DNA of 64,000 bases from Prostheceraeus crozeri (Eukaryota > Platyhelminthes > Polycladida > Euryleptidae), in assembly GCA_907163375.1 (NCBI GenBank), contig CAJQUW010015384.1, forward strand, positions 124,001 to 188,000. Reading direction: 5' to 3'. Positions 29,701-44,700 of this stretch are shown here, in pieces. Each line of letters starts with the position of its first letter. Position 1 is the first letter of the stretch. A program made the position numbers and the translations under genes. The notes beneath the pieces were generated by a model. That model worked only from the letters and a program-made list of their open reading frames with translations, did no database searches and had not been told where the DNA came from.

Positions 29701-32700
29701 GTCCACAACCAGGGATGTGGAAGCGGAGCGCGTTTTCTTCAGCTTGCACTAAACTTAATCAAAATGAATTTTGCATATGAAAATCAAGATATTGCGTTGC
29801 TTTTATTTTATGCAATGAGAGTGAATGACTCAAAGAATGGTTAAATCTTACAGACAAATGTCATGATGTTTCATGAGATCCATCCCGGGGGCATAGGCAT
29901 ACTTGACAAGAGTTATCACGGGGTCAGATCGATCAATGTCATTCAAAACTCGGCTAAATCCGATTATTCCTTAAAACCGGCTGGGCTTCCTCGTGATTCG
30001 AAGTTTCTTAAAATTGCATGTTACAATTAATTGGGTTGGGACTTTCAGGTACTAAAATACGGCAAAAAAGGCGGACAAAAGGCAGCAAAAAGCATCGAAA
30101 AACGGCGTTGAATCAATATCTATCAAACAATGGTAATAACTTTATGATACTAGTTATATCTATATTGACTGCTGGCTCTTAAAAGGAAAATTCACTAGAA
30201 AACAGCTGTTTAAATGCTAAAACAATTTTGAATACAGCAAGCACAGAATTAGATTGTTTAAGCCTGTCACTTTGCGAGAAGTGCAAATTGATTCAAAACG
30301 ATGGCACATGCATGAATTTACTAAGTGGAGAAAAATACATTTTTACTGCCTTACAGAGAAATAGTTATGTGTCGCTTGCGGATTGCAGTGAATTCCTTCA
30401 AAATGCTCCGATCGCCAGAAGAAGAGACGACCTGTCTCATTCGGTAACAGCAAGAGTCACTTCTCGTGAATTTTCAATACAAAATATTTTTCTCAGAGAC
30501 AATTGAAATACTCAAAAAATGATTGCGAAACTGTCATAGAACACAGCATCTACTTAAGCTCGCACAGTTGTCAATAGAAAAATTTGTCATCAGGAGTGCT
30601 TTTAAAAGAGAAACGACCGTAAACCAATGTTAGGTGAACTTTAGAAGTTGACGTTATTCAAGGGTGGACTATAGGCCAGTGATAAAATTCCTGAATTCCG
30701 GAAAATAGTTCACTCGGTGTACATTGCATGACATTATCATTATCATATAGTGTAAAAACTACACTGAATATTTATCATGCATGTAACACTCACAGATGAA
30801 ATTAGAATGACTGAGACATGACAGAGATGAAACGATGCATAAACATTCCGATATGACATAAATAAAGTCTTCTTGATCAGTTAGCAGCTGCTACCCCTAC
30901 ACCTTACCCTTCGCTAATAAGATAATTCTCGCCGAATCTCGAGACCCAGTAAAATCTTCATAAAAAACGGATAGTAGTCCGCCCCACGTCAAAAACATGC
31001 ATAGTTCCTTGGATTTCTCCAAATAGTGAATCCACTGAAAATCTTGATTTCTGATTCTTTGGCATTTTAAGCCGTTAAGCATGCACTCACTGCTACCAAG
31101 AACTTTAACGCAGTTGGCCACCCTAAAAGTCCGAAGCGTCATCTCACCTTTACATGTACATCCTAGCACTTCCAGTAATACTTCGATTATCGAGGTTTGC
31201 AGAAATCTCTCGCTGAAATTCTTGGCAGGCCATACGACACTGCTCAAAATATCTCGCACTGTAGGCATGGGTCACCTGGAAGCACACGACTTCTATACTC
31301 CATTTGTGGTTGACGGCAATTTCTGGTTTAAAGTTTTCCTTTTTCATTAGGAACTTGTGAATTTTTTGATGAATCAATTATTACAGGCATTTAAGTCATT
31401 TACAATTAAAAACGAGTAAAACAGGAAAATTTAAGCATTTCGACTGAATGCAGCCCTAATAATGGGATCTTGGTAATTCGAGAAAGAAAATGTTTCTAAG
31501 TTTTAAAAACTTTTGTAAGTAAGACATGTCTACCAAGATATGTCATTTTTTTAAGTTTTAGACAAAATTTTGAAATCTTCCAAATGAAATGCCAAGGAAC
31601 CCAGGTTATCCAACAAACATATATGATGCTACCCAAAAGATCTTGCAAAGAAATCCAACGATTGAATTTCAAATTTACTGACACCTTGTCCAATTGACAT
31701 CCAAGTCGACTTTCGAAGGAACTGAATTCGGAGATGTTCAATAGCACACTACTTTGCTTTTGATGACTCATCTGTCATAGACTTCAACAATTTTGACTAC
31801 CTCATCATAAGTGATTCACAAACGCACATTGGCTTATTCACAGCTACTTAGAAATAATTATTTCTGCGAAGCCTTTTCTGCCTCTCTAAGAGCTTGGCCG
31901 GCGATGACATGGTCAGACTTTGCTGATGCATTGAGGTTTAGAGAGACCATTCGTGTCAATTCCAAGTGGCATCCTCGGGGTGTCGACGACAAGATCAAGA
32001 AATTTGTCAGTGTGCAACAGGGACTACGTGAAAATGATCTTGTAAGACTATAGAAAATATGGTGCGAAGTCGACACAACCTAGTCCATGTCCAACACTAA
32101 TGAATGTTTAGCGTAGCATCAGATAGAATTAGTGATCGCGATTTCATACTAAAGAACGATTTATTTGCATTCGGTGCGTTGTGACTAATAAACAACAATT
32201 AGCCTAATTGAATATTTCGCCATGAATAGGTATAGTGCTTTTTAACATTAATAGCGGGAAAACAGTTGGCACAATGGTCAGTAAAATAGGGTCTGGTAAA
32301 TCAATTCCTTCTTAGAAATTTCGGTATAAAATCATCGGACTTTCAAGTTAGATCCTTAATCCGTTCATGCAGCTTTTTCAGTCGGAGCTGATACCAGTAT
32401 GTCGAGTGTCGGAACTAGCAACTAGATGTGTAGCTTCTTGGAGCTGTAATATTTACGAGGAGTTCCGCATCCTTCCTAGCCACTGATCTACGTATGCTTG
32501 TAGGTCTACTGGTGATTTAGTGCTTGTACTTGGTGGTAAAAATGAATTTAATTTGCATAGACTACTTCATTTTAAAATCACTTTAATGTAAATTCAGTTT
32601 GATGTGCATAGGTTCATACTTATTCAGCATCAAGAGTGAGCAAGGTAGTGATTAGTGTGGAAGCTGATTCGTGAAATAACAATCGCTTCTACATCCCACG

Positions 32701-35700
32701 TTGTATAGCAAATATCATGGATGTATTGAATCTGAGGATATACTAGGCAAATATATACAAATACATGCAAGGACAACAAAATACCACCAACTTCTGTATC
32801 AGGATCCTGTCTTCGGCGTCCTTTCTACAACATAAGAAACGCTTCATGCAATAAACATTCCAGTGCGAAGGACGAAGTGCATAACTGAATTTCACGACGT
32901 TCATCCAACTTGAAACATTTTCGATTTGACATGACCGTTGGGTTGTGATTGGCGGTTTAATGTTGATTGTGACATAGAAGGTGAAGGAACTTCAAGTCCA
33001 TAAAATCAAGCACTTAAGATGAAGGGGCATGTGTGCAAGAACCTACTATCCAGACATGTTGGGAAGGAAGTACGAGGGAAGCATGTTTTGATATATACAG
33101 GAAACATTTTGGAAAGGACCTTTTCGAAACTTTTCTCTCATACTGGATTATGTGTCGAGCCAGACCAGGGTTTTCTACCAAGAACTTGTCCTAAATACAT
33201 GATACACCTAATACAGAATGTTTTACGGCATTCGCTATAATTTGATTTGATTTGACATGGGGGAAAATTTGATTCAATAAATTGAAGCTTCTATCACATT
33301 TTGCAGATTCAATGTGTGAATCTACGGAATCAGGTGGTGGATTTGCTGAGCTGACCAAGTGACTGCGAGCAATACTAAATGCTGCTGCATCGGGTTTACC
33401 CGTGAATGGCTTTCCAGCGCCCTCAACTGAAGGCGTACCTTGTTGTAGTAATGATTGGACAAGGAGTGCCTTGTTGTTGTAGTGGTTCTTAACCAGGGGT
33501 CTATGGCCCTGACACCATTGGCATGCGGCCACGGAAAATCATAGGCATAGATCCAGTGGAAAATTTTGAAATTTTTTTTTTGGTGATTGACATTTTTTCC
33601 TTTGTTTTGGAGACCTGTTGTAGTCGTTTGAAAAGACTATGCAATATGCAAAGACCGAAAACTTCTCTATCATTCCTGCATTACCTTTTGGAATTAACTG
33701 CACCCTTTCCATGTCTATTTCAGATCATCCCAAATGAATTTCAGACATTAGATGGATTTCAGATTTCTCTAATTGAATTTCAGATATCTATCAGAAACCC
33801 AACTTTGAAAGGATCTTAAATTCAACTGGAGAATCTGCAATTCATCTGGAAATGTCTGAAATTCATTTGGGTAGATCTGAAATCGATTTGGAACTAGATC
33901 TGAACCATGAGGTAGAAATGGAAGATGTGCATGCAGTTTGTCCTCAACGAAGATCGGACAGTATGCCAGAACTTAGAAACTGTCATAGATATTCTTCTAC
34001 TCATCACAGATATCTTTAGTTTCCAAATATCTCACGAGTTCACAGTCTTCCAATATGGTCGCTCATGTATTGCGTGGACTGTGTGCTTATTCTTCACATA
34101 TTCATCAACATATGGAGAATTTGTATCACTATGATCAAGGCTGCACAATAAAGCTTAACTTTCAAGCTAACAAGCAAACTCCAAAATTATTTTTGCTCCA
34201 GATCTTTCACATTGCATGAAATTATACCTCTATTCTAAAGCAAGATTCACGTTATCCCAAACGGTGTCTGTGTGATAATCAAAAATGCTAACAAATTAGC
34301 ACAAGCCACTGGTGGCAAAGGAATGTTCAAAAATCCGAGGACGGAACTCGCAGTGTTGCGATCGCTTTAATCGAAATAATGATGAAATCAAGAGTTTTAG
34401 ACCCATTCTATTGGTATGTACCTGCCTCGGCTGCGGATTAAGCGTCCCAATTATAGGGCGCATCACAAAAATCAAAACTTTCAAAATTTTCCATAATTTT
34501 CCAAAATTTTCCAATTTTTTCCATAATTTTCCATGGAAAATTTTGATTCAAAATTTTCCGGAAAATTTTCATCACTACCTGGATGATAGATAGATGAACG
34601 TTACCGCAATAGGATGAACATCTCCAGACGTGTGGGATCGAGCTGCCCATCAGAGACAAAACTACCTGTCATCTCAGCGGTCTTTCCGCCGAATTTCTTT
34701 CGCATTTCGACAATGCATCACCATCTGGTCCGTGGCTCTGCGACCCTTTCAGCACGGATATCGAGCCATCTGTGGATGTATCTGAGTAGGCTCCGGATTT
34801 CAAAGTTTCAAAAGGAATGAAACTGGTCTTCAAAATATGAAGAACTCTTCCGTTTTGGTTGTTCATGTATGATTAATTAAAAATCCTCAGTAATAAGTGC
34901 TCCATGGAGTTAGTACAGCTTCCCACGTCTTATCTATGTAAAGCAGGATTTTCTAATTTAAGATCGATCAAAACAACATATAGAAACCGTCTTGATGTTC
35001 GGAGCAATATCCGTCTGTCCACTTCGAACACAGAACCAGACATAAAAAGTCAAGCTGAGGGAGAAAGAACAAATGACGCACTGAGTCTCTGTCCAATGTA
35101 GTTTTTACTTCGTACTTGCTTTACGTGGTTTATTGAAATTTGTCTATTGGCTGTTGAGATGCGGGAAGGGCATGTTCGGCAAAATAGCACAGTTAGGGAT
35201 TGCTAACTTCTATCAACCATTTTGAGGGAACCCGTTGAAAACGATAAGTTTTTCACGATAAGCTCTTTATCGAGTACTTTCGGTCACTGCACGCGACCAT
35301 CGTCAGGACATGATTGAGACAGCAAAACCAATGCGTGAACGCTGTGAGCGAACATCAAAGAGTCCATACACCAACTTAGGGAATGCCGATACCTAACAAA
35401 TTATAAACATTGATATGGCTCTACTGACAAAGTACAAAAGTAGAAGGTAAGAAACGAAAATTACCCGAAAAGACAGAAGTGAAATTAAAAGAAAAAATGA
35501 CATTAAAACTTCCAAGCATCACTTAGAGAGTGCTTCACTTTATTGCAGGAACCAAGCTTATGAGTCCAGAAGGATTCTTTCACTATCCGCTTGTTCCATA
35601 CTGGCTCTCTGTCGATGATAGTCATACTATCCAAAGAGATGGGATGTTGTGTCGACATTGAATGCTGCGCTACCTCAGAACGCAGCACGTCCATTTCGCG

Positions 35701-38700
35701 GATTGACCGCAAATGCTCCTTTTTTCGCTGCTCAATTGGTCGCTGAGTTTCGCCCACGTATCTCCATCCGCAGCTTTCCTCATCGCAACTGATCTGGTAG
35801 ACGGAGCCCAAGACCTTAGCAGGCTCAGGTCTCTTGTTCACCAGTTGGGATCGCAAAGTGGAAACAGGTCTCATCGCCACATCTACATTGATGTCACTCC
35901 GTTAACTTCTGTTAATGAGCAACATAATCGAATGCACACAGCATAAGAATTATTTTGCCCAGTAAAAGGCGGAAAGTCGCAATAAATTTATCGAACAATA
36001 TAGGTTTTGCAACTCAAATACGAACGCCAATGCGACTCATGCAACTCCAAAAGCAAGTGTGTCACTGGCAACGGCAAATGTGAACAGACAAGTGAGACTA
36101 CTCCACTGCAATTATAAACTTCGATCCTTTCATGAAAAAGTGATTATTCGTTCGAAGATTCATCTACGAAGAAATCCCTAGGCAAGACACTGTGGGAGGA
36201 AGTCTAGTTTCCAGGAACTAAGATGGAGCTCAGTTAATTTGATCTGTTGCTGCTTGTCATCACCATTGAGACACGTGACCACAAACTATGAATTGTGAGT
36301 GGGATCTTGTATATTTGAGAGGAGATGGCATTCTGTGAGGGCGAATTGGCAGTCGATAGAAAGAGACTTTGAAGTCAGTGAAAATGTATTTTGGGAATCA
36401 ATATGCGTAGATTGAAGAATTGCGGAAATCGATAGAAGGGAAGTTGATGGACAGGCAAATTGGACAGGAAAATCAATTTTTCGCTTGCTCAAACTTTACT
36501 GCTACAAAACGAAATAGACACTCATAGAAAGACTTACCGCATCATGTCCTTCACACTATCAAAGCAAAAAACGTCAGTCTAGCATGAAAATGCATTGCTA
36601 CGATCAACTTACTTTGTTTTTCGAGACCATGTCGGCATCTCGTTGAGGGAAAATCAGACGGATGAAGAAGACAGAAAACAACAAATTCAGGATAATCTAA
36701 AAGACAGAAAATATTGTTATTATCATTCACCACACCTTTTCTCATTCAAAATGTTTGGTAATTCAGTAAAATTGTGTTTTTGAATTTTGATATAATTCTT
36801 AATGTTTGTCAGATAGTCCGTGATCAGATCAAGACAAATATGCTCGATTCAGTTCCAGTGAAATCTAAGACTTCATAGAAATGCTCTGTCTCCAATTACG
36901 CACATTTGAAAATGCAAACTGCTTTGCCTAAGGTATTGATCTATTAGAAATACAAAGGACAATTAGCGGAGGATGCAGATCTCTCCATGTCTATCACAAT
37001 GCTGAAACATAAATGGTAATTCGCTTACATTTTCGTCTACTTACAATAATGTGAATCTGCCACTAAACCCCTGAGGTTTTCGACTCTCTTTACCCGTGGT
37101 CTGCTGAAGGACGGGGTTGCACCAAATCATCAGTAAAATGTTTTCTGTGTATTTTTTATGTTTTTAAGTCAAACTGATTTTGAATGGTGAAAATTGTGAT
37201 GACCATTTTCAACTTCGAAGGATATTTGATGGAGATAACTTTTACACTTCTCCATATTTAATAAGTGAACATAAATCTGACAAACGCATCAAAATTGCGC
37301 CCCTTTCAAAATTTCGCCCATTGTCAACCGATTGCTATTTACCTGCAACTGCTGTGACTGGTCGCAAGTGAAAGTTGATAATTAGCTTGGTTGTCAATCA
37401 TCATGATATTATGGATAAACCGGCATTCTATCAGTTAAAATCGCCATTATGAGGGCTTGAGTATTCACTGACTATCTAATCAATTGACATCAAAATTGAT
37501 AGCAAAGAAGCTAACGAAGACCTAATACACAATGAGTTATTCTAGAATTTGGCAATTTTAGTCCACTAGGTGCTCCTAGGTTTTTGGGAAAGATGTAGCA
37601 AAAGTAGGCTACCCTGGTTGTACTAGAGGTCCGGTATCTACTTCTGAATGTCCTTACCCGGGTTCCATCGAATTCTCGGGTTGTAATTGAGGAAAAACAG
37701 TGCACTATTGAATGAAGCTAGCGATATAGCAAAATAGCAGAGTAGCATCAGTCAAAAAGAACTTTTTTGAAAGGTCAGTGTATTCGTGAACAATTCATAA
37801 GTGTATACATTGTTCCGGAAGATCTTGTAGCCTAGAGTCGTGACAAATTGCTCTAATCCTTCTACGGTGCAAATTAAGAACTAAAGCTGAGTGAGAGCGC
37901 GGTATTGAGGAAGGCCAATGAGGAGTATTGAGGAGATTTCATTGTTTCTCCGGTGATTTTAGCGAACAGGACTTTTAGATATTCAAGATTGATTTTGCTA
38001 TCATCATAATATGCATTCAGGAAAATTCATTGTTATTAAGACAATTATAACATCTAAGCTATACATCATTTAATTCAAATACTGTCTGGCAGCTTCGCTC
38101 GTATTCCTTTAAGATTAAATGAAATCTTTCTATAGTCAAAATTACACTACAATTTTCATAATGCAACACGGAGGTTACCAAGGAGAACTCTGTCTTTTGT
38201 TTTAACTTAGCACCTTTCAGAATCGCAACATAAGCCTGATTTTTATGTATTTCAACTAGTACATTTTGAGCACTACTCATAGAGTAAGTATATGTTGGTA
38301 GTGTCGACTCAAAACAGTGTCTGTATACAGTGAAAATTTTTATATGAAAAAATTCAGTTTCTTGAGGAGATAAAATTCCTGTGGTCCAAAAAATTATTTG
38401 AGCAGTTTTTAAAAAGCTAAATTTTTGCAAATTTATATAGTACCGACATGAAGCCCCTTTGTAAGTGGTATGAAGAAAGTTGGATATCACTGATAATCTA
38501 CAAAATTTCATGAACCACATAATACAAGTACCTGCAAGTCTTCAAGGAAAAAGTTGAGATCTCATTGTGCTTCCTAGCTGGGATGTCAAGTTTTTAATTC
38601 AATTTCCAGCGGCATGATTTTGTGATTCACAAGGCGTCATATCTTGAATCTGAATAGTTATGTGGACCCATTAACATCTTTTAAAGTTAATTATGATAAT

Positions 38701-41700
38701 CTTCCTTGATTACGATGTTTTACTCTTGCCGTGGCAGTTTGTGATATGATCACGCTTAAGAAAATAATCTTATCATATAATAAAGTTAAGCTTCTATTGA
38801 TGGCAGCCCATCGAATTGCTAATTTAACTGACTATATTTCCTCTCCAAATTGACATGACATGGAAGATTTGTGGAATACTATTCTTTATTCTGTATTGCC
38901 ATCATGATCAGTCAGATTCATGTTAATTTCTCAATTTGCATATCTCACAGGTCTTACTTGGTTACTTGGTCTCGACTCATGTTCATTTAATGAAATCAAA
39001 ACTGTATACACATTGGGGATTCAATAAATGCTGAGTTACCACTCCACCTAATATACCTACTCTATGGAACTCATTTCTATGGCATAGAAGAGAGAATCAT
39101 GATGTCAAGATATCAGACCACGGTCATCACCTACTGTCTTATCTGGAGTTCTGGTTGCGCTCCCATAAAAGAATTCTCGATAGTGAATTTCTATTTATCA
39201 CGTCAATGTCACTATTGAAATGTCTTCAGGATCATCGGAGTGTATTTTTGATTGTCTGTCTACTCCTCAATGTGTTGGTGGTCAATGCAAATATAAAAGA
39301 AGAGAATGTCAGTCATGCAAGACTCATTCGTCATATACAAGAAAACAAGCCAAGACCCCGGCAATGTGGTCTTTGGTCTATCGTGTAATTTGGCTGCACT
39401 GTTGAGGCAGGCTATTTAAAAGGATTCAATTATTTTGGCCTCTATGGGATATCAAGCACAGAAGTATGTCAAGCTGGGTGCACAAAATATCAATGGTGTC
39501 GTTCTGTCGAATTATTTGCATCAGGGTTTTGCGGTCTACAGCCTGTCAACAAAGACATTGTCCCTGCTGCTGTTCGGTTTTCTACCGCCACGTTATCCTC
39601 AAGAATCTGTTAAATTAAAGCAAAACAGTATGCATCAAAACTTCAGTATGAAATCACACATCTGAACATGATGATGATATCATAATCGTTTTCATGCTCC
39701 TTATTCTAAAGTAGATAACAAACATGAGCGTCTCATGTTACTAATTGTGGTCTACAACTTTCCTATGTATTCATTCCATGCATAGAGTAAGTATACAAGA
39801 GTGGTAAAGTGTCGACTCGAAAAAGTATCTGTATACAGTGAAAAGTTTTGTATCAAAAGATTCAGTTTTTTGCGGAGACTACGTTCCTGCGGTCAAAAAA
39901 ATATTTGATCATTTTTTAAGAAGCTAAATTTTCGCAGATTACTCCAGTGTTTATATACTACCGACATGAAACCACCATATAAGTGTAATGAAATAAAACT
40001 TACTAGCAGGTGTCTTAATTAAGCTGAATTGATCAGAACGCTTTTCCATTTCGGAATATTTCTTTATAATGGTTTGGTGACATTGTCTTCATTTCATGGC
40101 ATTAACAACAAATCAGTTATCAATCAGCTGTGTGGCTTTAGATTTTTCTTTTTTGTTCACTTTTACATTTTTCAAGGGAAAATATACTTCTGCGGATACT
40201 ATAATGTATTAAAATACAAATATAACGCCCGACGTTTCGCTGTCAACCAGCTTGATCGTGATCAAGCTGGTTGACAGCGAAACGTCGGGCGTTATATTTG
40301 TATTTTAATACATTATAGTATCCGCAGAAGTATATTTTCTCTTGAATTACCCACTACCGGATACGAGGAGCATACCATACCAACCATCATGAAATTTTAC
40401 ATTTTTGGTTACGATGAGAAACCAAACCCATATTTAAATTGATGCTGTCGATCTCATTTATTTCACTTTACATCAGAGTTTCACATGAACATTTTCTTCA
40501 TTAAAAATTGCATTATTCAGTACTTCTATTATTTCCACCACATTTTTTTCAATTTTTCCAAATTCATCAAATTTCGTCAAACTTAGTCAGATTGGATTTA
40601 GAATATACTTGATCTGTTGTTGAGACAGTACAACACTACTGAGAAGTCTTACTTGATCCCTGGGATGATGGATAGGTCCCTTTGATACTCAGTTAGAATA
40701 TAAGGCACAGCTGTGATCATGAACTTCGTGTGATTGTTGTCTACAGACAAAATGACGAGGAGTTGTCTAATTCTGAGGCTGAAGATGTTCTATAAGTCAG
40801 ATAAGAGGAATTTTACACACAACGCTTTTGCGACGGAAATGAGACTGCCCTAGAACTAGGAGCAAGAGAAGATCGTTGACGATGCAACATTACCGCGTGT
40901 AGAGAAAAGGAATGTGGGGGGAAGAATAGAAGTACCCGTTATTATTCAAAAAGATTTTTTGAAATAAAGCTGAGCTATTTGAATTCTATTATATCCAACG
41001 TTTTCCCTTTATTACCGGTACTTGATAAAACGTGCAGACATGACTTTGAACCTATAAGCTATGAACATATGAAGTTATGATTTTAATCAATTAAATAAAG
41101 ATGCACAAATTTTCTTGTTCCTAACTTCATTCCCTAATTCAGTACACATCATTACTTACATTATTACATAATCAATTACGTGCGCATCTTCCTCATACAG
41201 GGGAGTCTAAAGTGTTCATGTGTTGATATTATGCATGGGTTTGCATAAACTTGAGAATCATGTTACAATGCCAGGCAATTAACTTCATTACTATCATGGC
41301 GGATGCAAGGACGAATTAGCGCTTTTATGCTTTTACAATCAGTTGATACATTTTTTAATGTTGTGCGAAACTGTTTCAATAAGTGTACATACAGTCACTT
41401 CAATAAGGGACTGTTGTAATTCCCTGTTGTAGATAACCGTCATTAGGTATCTTTCACAAAATCAAAGATGCTTCTTTATCAATATTTTCACTGGCATTTT
41501 GAAAGCTGCTACGGTGATGCTTGGCCAATCCTGTAGATGACAAGTTTCGAACGCTTTAGTGGCAACAAAAAGCTAAAAGCCGACGATTTTGCTCTTGCAT
41601 GTTTGACTACTGAAGAGTCATCAGAGTCACCAGATACGGTCTAAACAGGCAAACGCATTTCAGCACATTTCAAAATGATTCCACGCTTTCAACTTGATAC

Positions 41701-44700
41701 AGACTTATTTTTAACCGTTATTTGAGCGAAATTACAATTATTTTGTTTTACTATGATGGCTTCTTTCATCACTGATGCAGAGAGAAGAACTTGATGTGAT
41801 AATTTAGGCCCTATATCAAGAAACTATTTTAACTTTGGCAACTTTCATGGAAGCTATCCAAAACCTATTTAGTAATTACTATCCACTCCTTCTCAGAACT
41901 TGCTAGAACTCTGAGACATAACGTATTTCCTCCAACAATCGCCTACTTTCAAGTGCGGTGCATAGAGTATATGTATAGTAGGTATAGTGTCGACACAAAA
42001 AGTATCTGTATACAGTGAAAATTTTTGCATCAAAATATTCAGTTTTTAACGTAGATCACGTTCCTGTGGTCCAAAATATTATTAGAGTAGTTTTTAAAAA
42101 GCGGATTATTGCCAATTTATATGCTACTGACATGAAGTCCTTTTTATCAGTAGCATGAAACAAGTTGGATATCAGAAGGACTGAACATTTGCTAACAAGC
42201 ATCTTAAATAAGCGGAAATTAAGCTGATCAAGGAAATTTCATAAAATGCATTATAGTGCAAGTCCCAGCAAGTCTTCCAGGAAAAGTTGAGATCCTACTG
42301 AGAGCTTCTTGGGTGAGATGTCATGTTTTTAATTCAATTTCCAGCGCATGATTTTATGATTCACTAGGCGTCATTTCTTAAATCTGAATAGTAATGTGGA
42401 CCCATTTACACCCTTTGAAGTTCATTGTGATCAGCTTCTTTGATTACGATGTTTTGCTCTTGCAGTGGCAGTGTGTGATATGACCACACTAAAAAAAATA
42501 ATCTTATTGTAATTAATAAAGCTGAGCTTTTAGCTAATGGTAACCCATCGAATTTCTAATTTAACAAACCATATTACCTCTCTAAGAATTATGACATGGA
42601 GGATTTGTGGAATGCTATTCTTTATTCACGTATTGCTATCATGATCACGTATATCTCATGTTCATTTAATGAAATCGAAACTGTATACACAATGTGGATT
42701 TAATAAATGCTGAGTTGCTACTCTACCTAATGTACTTACTCTGATGCGGTGTTTGTTAGAGAGCGGCGACCATCAAAGTGCATGATTATCAATTATTGAA
42801 ACTTTCCAAAGTGGATAACAACAATAATTACAGGCACATGACCTGTCAGGAAAAGTATCAAAAAGATCTGAAAGTGAATCTAGCACACTACTTGCTGCAT
42901 TACCGATTAATTCATTGCCGACAAGGCGTGGTGGTTTCGATCCATGCAGGGAAGAGCTCACACAAAGCTTTTGCGTGATGAGTCATACTCATGACATGAC
43001 TCGGTGCTCGACGGTTCAGTAGGGCAACATCCAGAGACAAAAGCCCTCTCGCGACTCTTGACACAAGGATTGCAATTCTTTTTCTAATTCGCTATCATTA
43101 TCATGAAATATTGAATAACCTGGTTTCTGAGATTAATTTTAAATTATGCGTTTCATAATACATACTAATGAAGTGATATTGAAATCCTAGGATTTTGCTA
43201 TCGCCAACTGTAGTTGTCACTCTGGTTCTCAGTTGTTATTATACCTTTTTTACGAAATATCATTACTAAATATCAATAGATGATTACAAGCAATTAAAAT
43301 AACGGTAATACAGTCTGAGGCCAAGCATAGACAAATGTGTGCTCTTTCTTAAGACATGATAACTAAAACTGAATTTCTGTATTAATTAAGTGTATCTTTA
43401 TCATGATTGTTAATCAAAAAAGAGATTAATCCAGACCAGTTTCAATAGCGATAAGCACGTATATTCAATTGAAGGAAGGGAAAGACATCAAACTTCCTTC
43501 TATCTGTCCTTTTTTAATTAATAAGCGTATATCCAACTATTATAAACATTGATAATTACAGATATTGTTCATTGTAGGTATATAGGAAGGTAGTTGGACC
43601 AATACCATGAGTCTGGAGAATCACAATGGATATTTCTTCTTGTTATTAGCTTTGAAATTCATGGATGTCCATTCATTCCTTAGTGTGGATTAGTAAAGTG
43701 GGTGCAGTGGTTACAAGCTTATTACAAGCTTACAACGGTAACATGACAATTAGAATGAACAGAGCATGAAAAATTACTCCATCTTTTCTGTAACCTTAAT
43801 AGATGGTCATTCAATATCGAGCTACAGATATTCCTGGATAAAGCATTTCTATTCAAATTTATAGTCGCATTCCTAGCTGCCCACATGCACTCCCAACTCT
43901 AAGTGAGTAACGAGAAAAACTAGCTTGGGATTCTATAACTTTTATAACTTCAATCGTTAAATAGGATTTTCCGCAGCATTAATGACCATCAACATTTTAT
44001 CTTCAACGCTCTTCGTTGGATCCGGGCGGATATTACACCGGACCCCGGATATTTACACCAGAGATGGAACCGGTAGCATTTTTGGCTACCGGTACCGGTC
44101 TACCGGTAACCTTTACCGGTACCGATGCCGGTAAACTTTCCGAGTGCGTGGATTTAGACAACATGTCCCTCATTGCTTATTTTTGTGTAACTCCTTGAAT
44201 GAACTAAAAACTTGTACATGTAGCGGCATTAGTTCGAGGATGTTACACTGCATTAAAAAATTGTCACCATTTTGACTCAGCTCAATCATAGCAATTAACA
44301 GCAAGCATATAGGCCCTACATATAATTGCAAAAATTACTACATTGGCCAACAATCATGTAGGCTACATGCATCAATAGTATACATGGAAAATGTAATATC
44401 CGACTGTATCAACTTTATTCAAAAACACAAAACTCAAAGTGTAAATGCCAACATGTGAATTGTGAAATTACCATAGTCCTGCTTTTAGAGCACTGTTAAG
44501 GGTGACCAACTCCTCGAGATGCTTAGACTTTAAGCGGTTTCGAGGCGCGGTCAGGGTCAACCCTGCATCACTGAAAACGCGCTCACTTTGCGAGCTTGAT
44601 GCTTGGATTACCAGCACTTTGCGAGCGACTTTGCACAAAGTTGGGTACAGTTTTTCATTTGCTTTCCAAAATAATAGAGGATTTTCATCCTTTACAAACA

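Larger units (their letters stand above)
27511..35261. other. TRPM intron, no gene seen
   Basis: Nearly 8 kb with many 60-120-codon open frames on both strands, none with a recognised domain; overlapping frames at 30897-31377 and 31496-32076 are the densest. A LINE-like TTTGATTTGATTTG tail sits near 33240. Inverted repeats of 19 bp occur at 33729-33747 and 33853-33871. An AAAATTTTCC-type low-complexity block occupies 34480-34570. Confidence 0.4.
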
